A program made the translations under genes and the position numbers. From Luteimicrobium xylanilyticum (GTDB lineage: Bacteria; Actinomycetota; Actinomycetes; Actinomycetales; Cellulomonadaceae), in the NCBI RefSeq assembly GCF_009429125.1, contig NZ_CP045529.1:1178001-1242000 (forward strand): DNA of 64,000 nt, given 5' to 3'. Of the stretch, positions 47,677 to 56,016 are shown in pieces; within the stretch, counting starts at the first letter, position 1; each line of letters starts with the position of its first letter. Below the pieces are notes generated by a model, which was not told the DNA's origin, ran no database searches, and was given only the letters and a program-made list of their open reading frames with translations.

Positions 47677-49035
47677 TCAGTGGAACTGGGCGGTCTCGGT
47701 GGACCCTGCGAGCGCGAGCGTGGCGCTGTCGGGGTTGAGGGCCGTGGCGACTCGGTCGAAGTAGCCGGTGCCGACCTCCCGCTGGTGACGGGTGGCCGTG
47801 TAGCCGTCGGCCTCGGCGGCGAACTCCGCCTCCTGGAGGTCGACGTAGGCGCTCATCGCGCGCTCGTTGTAGTCGCGGGCGAGCTGGAACATGGAGTGGT
47901 TGAGGGCGTGGAAGCCGGCGAGGGTGATGAACTGGAACTTGTAGCCCATGGCCGACAGCTCACGCTGGAAGCTCGCGATCTCGTCGTCGGACAGGTGCCG
48001 CTTCCAGTTGAACGACGGCGAGCAGTTGTACGCGAGCAGCTTGCCCGGGAACTCGGCGTGGACGGCCTCGGCGAACTTCCGGGCGAGCTGGAGGTCGGGC
48101 TCGCCGGACTCGACCCAGAGCAGGTCGGCGAACGGCGCGTACGCGAGGCCGCGGGCGATGACCGGCTCGATGCCGTTCCGCACCCGGTAGAACCCCTCGC
48201 TCGTCCGCTCGCCGGTCGTGAACTCCTGGTCGCGCGGGTCGACGTCGCTGGTCAGCAGGTCGGCCGCGAGCGCGTCCGTCCGGGCCACGATGATCGACGG
48301 CACCCCGGCGACGTCGGCGGCGAACCGGGCCGCGTTGAGCGTCCGGACGTGCTGCCGGCTGGGGATGAGCACCTTGCCGCCGAGGTGCCCGCACTTCTTC
48401 TCCGACGCGAGCTGGTCCTCCCAGTGCACGCCCGCCGCGCCGGCCTCGATCATCTGGTGCATGAGCTCGTACGCGTTGAGCGGGCCGCCGAACCCGGCCT
48501 CGGCGTCGGCGACGATCGGGGCCATCCAGTCCGTCGGGGCGTGCTCACCGCTCGGGTCGGTGGCCTCGACCTGGGCCGCGCGCAGCAGCGCGTTGTTGAT
48601 GCGCCGCACGACGGCGGGCACCGAGTTCGCGGGGTAGAGGGACTGGTCGGGGTACGTCTGGCCGGAGAGGTTCGCGTCGGCGGCGACCTGCCAGCCCGAC
48701 AGGTAGATCGCCTTGAGGCCGGCGCGGACCTGCTGGACGGCCTGGTTGCCGGTGAGGGCGCCGAGCGCGGCGACCCACTCGTTGTGCCCCGAGCGCTCGG
48801 AGGCGTGCAGCTCCTCCCACAGGCGCTCGGCGCCGCGGCGGGCGAGCGTCCGGTCCTCGCGGACGGGACCGCGGACCGCGACGACGTCCTCGGCGGTGTA
48901 CGTGCGCTCGACGCCGGCCCAGCGCGGGTCGGTCTTCCAGGTGCGCTCGAGCTCGGCCGCGGTCTCGCGCTGGTCGCCGGGACGCGGCGTCGGACGGGGC
49001 TCGGGGCGGCGGGTCACGATCGTCGGGGTGCTCAC
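47677..49035 (-). CDS. aceA: Isocitrate lyase
   Basis: A 452-residue isocitrate lyase. The catalytic loop is KKCGHLGGK with C215; also present are [15 protein letters not shown] and [17 protein letters not shown]. It splits isocitrate into succinate and glyoxylate. The GTG start at 49035 has GAGGAG upstream (AGAGGAGACCACC); a longer open frame without ribosome site is rejected. aceB follows in the same operon. The ramB-type regulator is divergent 161 bp away, and a GAAGAAG/CTTCTTC dyad lies between them. Confidence 0.97.
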   Translation of the reverse strand: MSTPTIVTRRPEPRPTPRPGDQRETAAELERTWKTDPRWAGVERTYTAEDVVAVRGPVREDRTLARRGAERLWEELHASERSGHNEWVAALGALTGNQAVQQVRAGLKAIYLSGWQVAADANLSGQTYPDQSLYPANSVPAVVRRINNALLRAAQVEATDPSGEHAPTDWMAPIVADAEAGFGGPLNAYELMHQMIEAGAAGVHWEDQLASEKKCGHLGGKVLIPSRQHVRTLNAARFAADVAGVPSIIVARTDALAADLLTSDVDPRDQEFTTGERTSEGFYRVRNGIEPVIARGLAYAPFADLLWVESGEPDLQLARKFAEAVHAEFPGKLLAYNCSPSFNWKRHLSDDEIASFQRELSAMGYKFQFITLAGFHALNHSMFQLARDYNERAMSAYVDLQEAEFAAEADGYTATRHQREVGTGYFDRVATALNPDSATLALAGSTETAQFH

Positions 49036-49138
49036 GGTGGTCTCCTCTGGGCTGGGTGCCGGTCCGGTGGAACTTCTGCCGGAACTGCCTGTGGAACGAC
49101 CTTCGCGCCACCGCAAGCCCCAGAGTGGCAATCGTGGC

Positions 49139-49159
49139 GAAGAAGTTTCGTGCTTCTTC
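49139..49159. promoter_or_regulatory. Inverted repeat in the aceA-ramB intergenic region
   Basis: GAAGAAG-TTTCGTG-CTTCTTC (49139-49159) is a perfect 7+7 bp dyad and the least GC-rich patch of the region. It is well placed for RamB control of aceA and of its own gene. Known RamB boxes are AAAGTTTGCAAA-like, which this only partly resembles. Confidence 0.5.
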
Positions 49160-49196
49160 TGCTGGACGGAAGGGGCGCGGGGTGTCAGCATGAGTC

Positions 49197-50672
49197 ATGG
49201 CAGTCGCAGCTGTTTCGAACCTCCCGCTCGCCGACGAGCCCGACGCGCTCACGATCGGCCGCCGCATCCGGCACCTGCGCACGCAGCAGGGCATGACGCT
49301 CGACGAGCTCGCCGCCGCCATCGACCGCGCGCCGTCGCAGGTGTCGATGATCGAGAACGGCAAGCGGGAGCCCCGGTTCACCCAGCTCCAGCAGATCGCG
49401 CGCGCGCTCGGCGCCACGCTCGACGACCTGTTCTCGACCGAGCCCCCCAGCCGTCGCGCGGCGCTCGAGATCGAGCTCGAACGCGCCCAGCGCGGCCCCC
49501 TCTTCGACGCGCTCGGCATCTCGCCCGTCCGCGTCGGCAAGGGTCTGCCGGGCGACGCGCTCGAGGCCCTCGTCGGGCTCCAGCGCGAGATCGAGCGCCT
49601 GCACCGCGAGCGCGCCTCGACGCCCGAGGAGGCGCGCCGCGCCAACACCGAGCTCCGCGCATCGATGCGCGCGCAGGACAACTACTTCGCCGACCTCGAG
49701 CAGGCCGCGCGCGAGCTGCTCACCGCCGTCGGGCATGCCGGAGGACCGATCTCCCAGCGCGTCGCGTCCCAGATCGCCGAGCACCTCGGCTACTCGCTGC
49801 ACTACGTGAGCGACCTGCCGCAGACCACCCGGTCGGTCATCGACCAGCGCCACCACCGGCTCTACCTGCCCGGCGGCTCACGGGGCGGCGGCTTCTCGCG
49901 CACCGCCGTCCTCCAGGCGCTCGCCGCCGAGGTCCTCGGCCACACCGAGCCTCACGACTACGCCGAGTTCCTCCGCCAGCGCGTCGAGTCGAACTACCTC
50001 TCCGCCGCCGTCCTCATGCCCGAGGACGACGCCGCGGCGCTCCTGAGCGAGCAGAAGAGCCGCCGGGAGATCTCGATCGAGGACCTGCGCGACGCCTTCG
50101 CCGTCTCCTACGAGGCCGCCGCCCACCGGTTCACCAACCTGGCGACGGCACGCCTCGGCCTGCGCGTGCACTTCATGAAGGTCCACGAGTCCGGCGTCAT
50201 CCACAAGGCGTACGAGAACGACGGCGTCCGGTTCCCCGCGGACCCGCTCGGCGCCGTCGAGGGGCAGCCGGTCTGCCGGCACTGGACCGCCCGGACGATC
50301 TTCGACGTCGAGGACCGGCTCAGCCCGTTCTCGCAGTACACCGACACGCCCGCGGGCACCTTCTGGTGCACCACGCGCACGCAGCGCACCGCCGACGGCG
50401 AGTTCTCGGTGAGCGTCGGCGTCCCGTTCGCCGAGGTCAAGTGGTTCCTCGGGCGCGACACCCCGCACCGCGACGTCTCCCGCTGCCCCGACGAGACGTG
50501 CTGCCGCCGGCCCGAGGGCGTCATCGCGGACCGGTGGGACGGGCAGGTCTGGCCTGCGCCCGCCCCGCACGCGTCGATGCTCGCCGCGATGCCAACGGGC
50601 GCGTTCCCGGGCGTCGACACGTGGGACGTGTACACGTTCCTCGAGCGCCACCGGCCGCGCGCGGGGGAGTAG
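49197..50672 (+). CDS. ramB: RamB-type XRE regulator of acetate/glyoxylate metabolism
   Basis: A 491-residue regulator with an N-terminal XRE helix-turn-helix (IGRRIRHLRTQQGMTLDELAAAIDRAPSQVSMIENGKREP), a central IrrE-like region (SDLPQTTRSVIDQRHHRLYLPG to ESNYLSAAVLMPEDDA) and a C-terminal DUF2083 part with a cysteine cluster (SRCPDETCCRRPEG). This layout is that of RamB, which controls isocitrate lyase genes in Corynebacterium and Mycobacterium. It is divergent from aceA-aceB, supporting that role. The ATG has no clear Shine-Dalgarno. The stop is 5 bp from the convergent acyl-CoA synthetase gene. Confidence 0.9.
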   Translation: MAVAAVSNLPLADEPDALTIGRRIRHLRTQQGMTLDELAAAIDRAPSQVSMIENGKREPRFTQLQQIARALGATLDDLFSTEPPSRRAALEIELERAQRGPLFDALGISPVRVGKGLPGDALEALVGLQREIERLHRERASTPEEARRANTELRASMRAQDNYFADLEQAARELLTAVGHAGGPISQRVASQIAEHLGYSLHYVSDLPQTTRSVIDQRHHRLYLPGGSRGGGFSRTAVLQALAAEVLGHTEPHDYAEFLRQRVESNYLSAAVLMPEDDAAALLSEQKSRREISIEDLRDAFAVSYEAAAHRFTNLATARLGLRVHFMKVHESGVIHKAYENDGVRFPADPLGAVEGQPVCRHWTARTIFDVEDRLSPFSQYTDTPAGTFWCTTRTQRTADGEFSVSVGVPFAEVKWFLGRDTPHRDVSRCPDETCCRRPEGVIADRWDGQVWPAPAPHASMLAAMPTGAFPGVDTWDVYTFLERHRPRAGE

Positions 50673-50677
50673 CGGGC

Positions 50678-52324
50678 TCAGGGAGTCGCGGTCAGCGCGC
50701 CGTCGGCGTCGTCCTCCGACGCGAGCTCGGCGACCTTGAAGTGCATCTTCTTGCCGGTGGCCGTCATCGGGAGCTCGTCGACGACCCGGTACGCGCGCGG
50801 CCGCTTGAAGTTCGCGAGGCCCGGGTGGTCGACCGCGTGCCGGTCGAGCTCCTCGGGCGACGGCGGGTCCGCGGGGTCGTGCGCGACGACGTACGCCACG
50901 ACGCGCTGCCCCCACCGCTCGTCCGGCACCCCGACGACGGCCGCGTCCCGGACCTTGGGGTGCTCCGTGAGCACCTCCTCGACCTGCACGGGGTACACGT
51001 TCTCCCCGCCCGTGATGATCATGTCGTCCTTGCGGCCGAGGATGGTCACGAAGCCGTCGGCGTCCCACGTCGCGAGGTCGCCCGGGTACAGCCACCCGTT
51101 CACGAACTTCTCGTCGTCGTCGATCCCCACGTACGAGAACCCGGACTTGGGCGACCGCATGATCACCTCGCCGATCTCGGTGCCGTCGGGCGCGACGGTC
51201 TCGTCCGGCACCGCCTTGCGGTCCGGGAAGACCTTGACGACGCGGACGTCGTCGTCGGTGCAGGCGCGGCCGGCGGAGCCCGCGTGCTCGGGCAGGTCCT
51301 CGGGGCGCAGGAACGTGTTCCAGAACGCCTCGGTGGTGCCGTACCCGTTGAAGATCCGCGGGGTCAGGAGCCGCTGGTAGCGCAGGGCCGCGGCCCGGTC
51401 GAGCGGCGCGCCCATCGTCACGATGCCGCGCAGCCCCGACAGGTCGCGCGGGCTGCGCTCCTGCTCGTCCGCGAGCAGCTCGAGCGTGGTCGGCGCCCCG
51501 ATCAGGAACGTGATCCCGTGCTCCGGGACCCAGTCGAGGACGGTCGCCGCGTCGAACGCCCGCAGCGGCACGACCGACCCGCCGACGTAGAAGACGGGGT
51601 TCGGCCCGCCCGAGTACAGGCCGCCGCGGTGGAACCAGGGCGTCATGTTGAGGGTGCGGTCGGTCGGGCCGAGCGGGAAGTGCATGATCACGTCGTGCGC
51701 GGACATCACCTCGACGATCGAGGGCAGCGACACGCCCTTGGGCAGCCCCGTCGTGCCCGACGTGTACAGGCGCGTCGTCTCCTCGTACGTGGAGAAGTCG
51801 TCGGGCAGCGGCGGCACGGGGGCGCCGGCCGAGGCGAGCGCGTCGTCGAAGCCGGTCGCGCCGTCGGGCCCACCCTCGCCGGGCTCGCCCACGACGACGA
51901 CCGACGGCGCGACCCCCGCGATCTCGAGCGCCTGCGCGGCGGTGGCGGCGAGCGTCCCGTCGTAGACGAACACCGTGGGCGCGGACTCGCGCAGGATGTG
52001 CCCGGTCTCGGCGGGAGCGAGCCGGAAGTTGACGGGCACGCCGACCGCCCCGAGCCGCTGCGTCGCCAGGTAGAGCACGGCGAACTCGACCGAGTTGAAG
52101 AGCTGGTACACGACCCGGTCGCCGCGGCCGGTGCCCCGCTCGGCGAGCGCCGACGCGGTCCGCTCGACGACGGCGTCGAGCTCCGCGTAGGTGAGGGTCC
52201 GGCCGGTGGGCGGGTCCACGACCGCGACGTCCTGGCCGAAGCGCTGGACGTTGCGGCGGAAGCCCGCCTCGTAGGTGAAGTCGTGCTCGAGGTAGCGGCG
52301 GAGCCGTGAGGCGTCGTAGGCCAT
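50678..52324 (-). CDS. AMP-binding acyl-CoA synthetase (FadD-like)
   Basis: A 548-residue adenylate-forming enzyme: ATP loop TRLYTSGTTGLPKGVSLPS, the A5-like motif IFNGYGTTEAFWNTF, A7 GWLYPGDLATWDADGFVTILGRKDDMI, and the C-terminal lysine motif PMTATGKKMHFKV. It activates a carboxylic acid to acyl-AMP and then to the CoA thioester in the cytoplasm. The chain length is not certain; similarity is to medium- or long-chain FadD rather than acetyl-CoA synthetase. The ATG at 52324 is chosen. It is convergent with ramB and downstream of nhaA on the same strand. Confidence 0.9.
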   Translation of the reverse strand: MAYDASRLRRYLEHDFTYEAGFRRNVQRFGQDVAVVDPPTGRTLTYAELDAVVERTASALAERGTGRGDRVVYQLFNSVEFAVLYLATQRLGAVGVPVNFRLAPAETGHILRESAPTVFVYDGTLAATAAQALEIAGVAPSVVVVGEPGEGGPDGATGFDDALASAGAPVPPLPDDFSTYEETTRLYTSGTTGLPKGVSLPSIVEVMSAHDVIMHFPLGPTDRTLNMTPWFHRGGLYSGGPNPVFYVGGSVVPLRAFDAATVLDWVPEHGITFLIGAPTTLELLADEQERSPRDLSGLRGIVTMGAPLDRAAALRYQRLLTPRIFNGYGTTEAFWNTFLRPEDLPEHAGSAGRACTDDDVRVVKVFPDRKAVPDETVAPDGTEIGEVIMRSPKSGFSYVGIDDDEKFVNGWLYPGDLATWDADGFVTILGRKDDMIITGGENVYPVQVEEVLTEHPKVRDAAVVGVPDERWGQRVVAYVVAHDPADPPSPEELDRHAVDHPGLANFKRPRAYRVVDELPMTATGKKMHFKVAELASEDDADGALTATP

Positions 52325-52438
52325 GGGTGGTGATCCTCTTCTCCGGGCGCCCTCACGGGCGTCCTCCCAAAGACACTTCCCTCCTGCGTCGCTCAGGTTA
52401 CGCCCGCGTAGGTCGCGGTACAGCGGGGCCACAGGCTG

Positions 52439-53698
52439 CTACGGCAGCTGCTCGTCGTCCGGGATCCCGTCCTCGTTGACGTCCGCGGGGCGTGCGCGCG
52501 CCGCGTCCCGGCGCAGCAGGACCGACGCGATCCCCGCCGAGACCACCGACGCGACCAGGACGGCGATCTTCGCCTGCGCGACGTGCACCGCGCCGTCCGG
52601 GGTCGTGGCGTCGAACGAGAGCTCGGCGACGAGCAGCGCGACGGTGAACCCGATGCCGGTGAGCGCGCCGACGGGCAGCATGTCGCGCAGCCCGACGCCG
52701 GGCGCGAGACGCAGCGGGGTGAGCCGGACCGCGAGCCAGGTCGTGCCGAGGACGCCGAGCGGCTTCCCGACGACGAGCCCCACGAGCACGCCGACCGCGA
52801 CGTGCGACCCGAGCACGCTGCCACCGCCGACGCCCCCGACGACGGTGACCCCGGCGGCGAAGAACGCGAAGACGGGCAGCGCGACGCCGTTCGCGATGGG
52901 CCGCCAGGTGTGCTCGGCCCGCTCGGCCCGGCCCACCAGCTCGCCGTGCACCGCGCGTGTGGGGACAGCGAACCCGAGCAGCACGCCGGCGATCGTCGCG
53001 TGCACGCCGCTCGCGTGCACGAGCGCCCACGCGGCCACGGCGAGGGGGACGAGCAGCCACCAGGGTGCGCGTCGCAGCCGTGCCACGACCCCGAACGCGA
53101 CGACGCACGCGAGCCCGCCGAGCAGTGCGCCGACCGCGACGTGGGCGGTCAGCACGAACGCGATGATCACGATGGCCAGCAGGTCGTCGACGACGGCGAG
53201 CGTCAGCAGGAACGTCCGCACGGGCGTCGGCAGACCCCGCCCGAACACGGCGAGCACCGCGAGCGCGAACGCGATGTCCGTCGCGGTCGGGACGGCCCAC
53301 CCGGCCCGGGCGCCCCCGTCGTGGTCGAGCAGCGTCGTCGCGACGTAGAGCACCGCAGGCGCGGCCATGCCGCCGACGGCCGCGAGCACGGGGACGGCGG
53401 CCCGACGCGGGTCGCGCAGCGATCCGGCGACGACCTCCTGCTTGAGCTCGAGCCCGACGACGAAGAAGAAGATCGCGAGCAGCCCGTCGGACGCCCACGT
53501 GGCGAGGGTGAGGTCGAGGTGGACCCCGGCGAGCGCGTCGCCCCCGGGCACGGCGCCGACGACCGTCGCGTACGTCGCCCGCCAGGGCGTGTTCGCCCAG
53601 ACGACCGCGACCACCGCGGACGCGAGGAGGAGCGCCCCGCCTCGGCGCTCGTCGGTGACGAAGCGGCGGATGCGGGTGAGCACGGAATCGCTGGGCAC
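52439..53698 (-). CDS. nhaA: Na+/H+ antiporter NhaA (second copy)
   Basis: A 419-residue NhaA with the ion-site aspartates at about 171-172 in FLLTLAVVDDLLAIVI, the unwound-helix ATDIAFALAVLAVFG, and the amphipathic WASDGLLAIFFFVVGLELKQEVV. It lacks the N-terminal extension of the first copy (26471) and is closer to the classical form. The GTG start has GGAGG four bases upstream. The tail ends in acidic DVNEDGIPDDEQLP, a possible dockerin-like or cytoplasmic Ca-binding motif (DxNxDGxxDD). It sits between the amidase and acyl-CoA synthetase genes on the same strand. Confidence 0.94.
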   Translation of the reverse strand: MPSDSVLTRIRRFVTDERRGGALLLASAVVAVVWANTPWRATYATVVGAVPGGDALAGVHLDLTLATWASDGLLAIFFFVVGLELKQEVVAGSLRDPRRAAVPVLAAVGGMAAPAVLYVATTLLDHDGGARAGWAVPTATDIAFALAVLAVFGRGLPTPVRTFLLTLAVVDDLLAIVIIAFVLTAHVAVGALLGGLACVVAFGVVARLRRAPWWLLVPLAVAAWALVHASGVHATIAGVLLGFAVPTRAVHGELVGRAERAEHTWRPIANGVALPVFAFFAAGVTVVGGVGGGSVLGSHVAVGVLVGLVVGKPLGVLGTTWLAVRLTPLRLAPGVGLRDMLPVGALTGIGFTVALLVAELSFDATTPDGAVHVAQAKIAVLVASVVSAGIASVLLRRDAARARPADVNEDGIPDDEQLP

Positions 53699-53754
53699 GG
53701 GACCTCCAGGCGCGCGGGAACGGACGCCGACCAGACTTCCCGGCTCACCGCACG

Positions 53755-55203
53755 TCAGGCTATCGGGTCGGGCGCCGTCCGGTCGTGCCACGGCTCCGCC
53801 GACTCGAGCTGGGCGGACAGGGCGAGCAGCAGCGCGTCGTCCCCGAGCCTGCCGGTGAGCATGACGCCGACCGGAAGCGGATCCTCGGTCCAGCCGAGCG
53901 GGAGGCTCACCGACGGCCGGCCCGTCAGGTTCGCGATGCTCGTCCACGGCGTGAACCGGCACTGCTCCGCGAAGTCGCCGGCGGGGTCGGTGTCGTCGCG
54001 GATCGACCCGATCGGGGCCGGGAGCTGCGCGAGCGTCGGCGTGAGGACGACGTCGAACGCGTCCCACGCCGTCGCGACCCGCTGCGTGACCCGCTGCATG
54101 CCGGCGAGCGCCTGCGCGTACGCGAGCCCGGTCTGCTCGCGCCCCGTCGCCCGCAACCAGCGGGTCAACGGGGTCAGCAGGTCTTCGGCCTCGGACGGGA
54201 TCGGCGCCGACAGCGCCCCCACGGACCAGAGCGCGGCGAAAGCGTCCCAGTCGTCGGGCGGGAACGGCACGGGTGCCTCGGCGACGTCGTGACCGAGCGC
54301 GTCCAGGAGCGCGACGGCCTGGTCGACGGCGCGCAGGCACGCGGGGTCCACCTCGGCGTCGTCGGTGATCACCGGGGTCGTGAGCACCCCGACGCGGAGC
54401 GGCCGCGGCGGGGTGTCGCAGGCCGCGAGATAGCTCCCGGCCGGGCCCGGGCCGCCGGGGGCCACGAACGTGTCGCCCGGCCGGTTCACCGCCAGGACGC
54501 CGAGGAACGCGGCCGTGTCGCGCACGGTGCGGGTGAGGACGCCGTGCGCCGCCAGCCCGACGCCGTCCACCGCGTGCGGCCCCCAGCTCACCCGTCCCCG
54601 GCTCGGCTTGAGCCCGACGAGCCCGGTGGCGCTCGCGGGGATCCGCAGCGAGCCGCCGCCGTCGTTGCCGTGCGCGACGGGCACGATGCGGGCCGCCACG
54701 ACCGCAGCCGCTCCGCCGCTCGACCCGCCGGCCGACCGGGCGAGGTCCCACGGCGTGCGGGCCGGCGGGGCGACGTCGGGCTCGGTGTAGGGCGGCAGCC
54801 CGAGCTCGGGGGTGTTGGTCTTGCCGACCATGACCGTCCCGGCCTCCCGCAGGAGCGTGACGACGCCGTCGTCCACGGGCGGGACGAACCCCTGGAGGGC
54901 GGCCGAGCCGGCTGCCATCGGTACCCCCGCGACCATCGTGAGGTCCTTGATCGGTAGGGGGACCCCGAGGAACCGGGGGAGCGCGCCGGTGGTGCCGTCG
55001 CGACGGGCGGCGGCGAGCGCGTCGTCGGCGGCGCGCGCCTGCGCTCGGGCGAGGTCGGGGGTGAGGGTGACGAACGCACCCACGGCCGGGCCGAGCCGTT
55101 CCGCGCGGTCGAGCGTGTGCTCGACCACGTCGGTCGCGGAGGTGTCGCCGCGGCGGAGCGAGGCCGCGAGGGCGAGGGCGTCGAGGTCGTGGAGCTCGGT
55201 CAC
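53755..55203 (-). CDS. Amidase-signature family amidase
   Basis: A 482-residue amidase with the Ser-cisSer-Lys triad: K86 in VPLPIKDLT, cis-Ser in RSAGGSSGGAAAVVA (about 161-162) and nucleophile S185 in HGNDGGGSLRIPAS. It hydrolyses an amide or ester; the substrate is not identified. The start is GTG at 55203, 6 nt after a -10 hexamer TAGGGT, so the mRNA is likely leaderless. The downstream nhaA lies 56 bp away, same strand. It is divergent from the PadR gene. Confidence 0.92.
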   Translation of the reverse strand: MTELHDLDALALAASLRRGDTSATDVVEHTLDRAERLGPAVGAFVTLTPDLARAQARAADDALAAARRDGTTGALPRFLGVPLPIKDLTMVAGVPMAAGSAALQGFVPPVDDGVVTLLREAGTVMVGKTNTPELGLPPYTEPDVAPPARTPWDLARSAGGSSGGAAAVVAARIVPVAHGNDGGGSLRIPASATGLVGLKPSRGRVSWGPHAVDGVGLAAHGVLTRTVRDTAAFLGVLAVNRPGDTFVAPGGPGPAGSYLAACDTPPRPLRVGVLTTPVITDDAEVDPACLRAVDQAVALLDALGHDVAEAPVPFPPDDWDAFAALWSVGALSAPIPSEAEDLLTPLTRWLRATGREQTGLAYAQALAGMQRVTQRVATAWDAFDVVLTPTLAQLPAPIGSIRDDTDPAGDFAEQCRFTPWTSIANLTGRPSVSLPLGWTEDPLPVGVMLTGRLGDDALLLALSAQLESAEPWHDRTAPDPIA

Positions 55204-55209
55204 GTCCCG

Positions 55210-55215
55210 ACCCTA
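55210..55215 (-). promoter_or_regulatory. -10 hexamer of the amidase gene
   Basis: TAGGGT on the minus strand ends 6 nt before the GTG. The 20 bases from this hexamer into the gene match the equivalent stretch at 5001-5020 in all but one position. Confidence 0.6.
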
Positions 55216-55250
55216 GCCGGGTGTGGGTGGGCGAGAGGAGGCTGGACGTC

Positions 55251-55279
55251 TTGACGGAGCCGGCCTCCGGATCTATATT
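55251..55279 (+). promoter_or_regulatory. Promoter of the padR-exporter operon
   Basis: TTGACG (55251-55256) and TATATT (55274-55279) are 17 bp apart, the best sigma-70-type match in the window. TATTCC occurs twice at 15-bp spacing (55276 and 55291), overlapping and following the -10, a possible PadR autoregulatory site. Confidence 0.75.
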
Positions 55280-55344
55280 CCTTGAGTCATTATTCCAACC
55301 GGAACACCCGCCGAACCCTTCGAGACTCCGCAAGGGGGTGACCG

Positions 55345-56016
55345 ATGGCTCGCCGCGAGCTGTCCTCCATCGCGCTGATCGTGCTCGGCCTCCTCGACGA
55401 GGGGCCGCTGCACCCCTACGAGATCCTCCGGATCATGCGCAAGCACCGCGACGACCTGCGCGTCCCGACGAGCGTCGGGTCGATCTACCACGCCGTCGAG
55501 CGGCTCGAGCGCGAGGGGTACGTCGCACCCCTCGGCACCGACCGGGAGGGTGCGCGGCCCGAGCGCACCACCTACGAGATCACCGACGACGGCCGGGCCG
55601 AGCACCGGCGCCGCACGCGCGACCTGCTGCGCACCGTCACGTCCGAGTACCCGTCCTTCGACGTCGGGCTCGGCCAGGCGGACTCGCTCGGGGCCGACGA
55701 GGTGCAGGCGCTCCTCGGCGAACGCCTCGAGACCCTCCGGGACGGGCACGTCGCCGCCGACGCGGGTCTCCGCTCGGCCGTCGCCCGCGGCGTCCCGAGG
55801 CGCTTCCTGCTCGACGCGTTCTTCGAGCTCCACCAGCTCGGCGCGCAGATCGCCTGGATCGAGCGGACCGTCGCGGAGATCGCGTCGGGCGAGCTCGACT
55901 GGACGGCCCCGCACGTCGCGCCCGACGCGATCCCGGACCCCGACGGGCCCACCGGCACCGCAAGCAACCCGACCGACGACGCCGACGCGTCGTCCCCAGC
56001 GAAGGACCTCGTATGA
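55345..56016 (+). CDS. PadR-family transcriptional regulator
   Basis: A 223-residue PadR protein. The winged helix reads LSSIALIVLGLLDEGPLHPYEILRIMRKH and GSIYHAVERLEREGYV, typical of the family. The C-terminal Vir-like dimerisation helix follows (FLLDAFFELHQLGAQIAWIERTVAEI), and a Pro/Asp/Ser-rich disordered tail (VAPDAIPDPDGPTGTASNPTDDADASS). GGGGGTG precedes the ATG. The stop overlaps the DHA2 exporter ATG (TATGA), so it is a local repressor of that exporter by PadR precedent. The inducer is unknown. Confidence 0.92.
   Translation: MARRELSSIALIVLGLLDEGPLHPYEILRIMRKHRDDLRVPTSVGSIYHAVERLEREGYVAPLGTDREGARPERTTYEITDDGRAEHRRRTRDLLRTVTSEYPSFDVGLGQADSLGADEVQALLGERLETLRDGHVAADAGLRSAVARGVPRRFLLDAFFELHQLGAQIAWIERTVAEIASGELDWTAPHVAPDAIPDPDGPTGTASNPTDDADASSPAKDLV

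Noticed and set aside
52439-55333. A 964-codon frame joining NhaA to an N-terminal extension
   Set aside because: The extra part is a different frame of the amidase gene. NhaA has its own GTG with a good Shine-Dalgarno at 53698.
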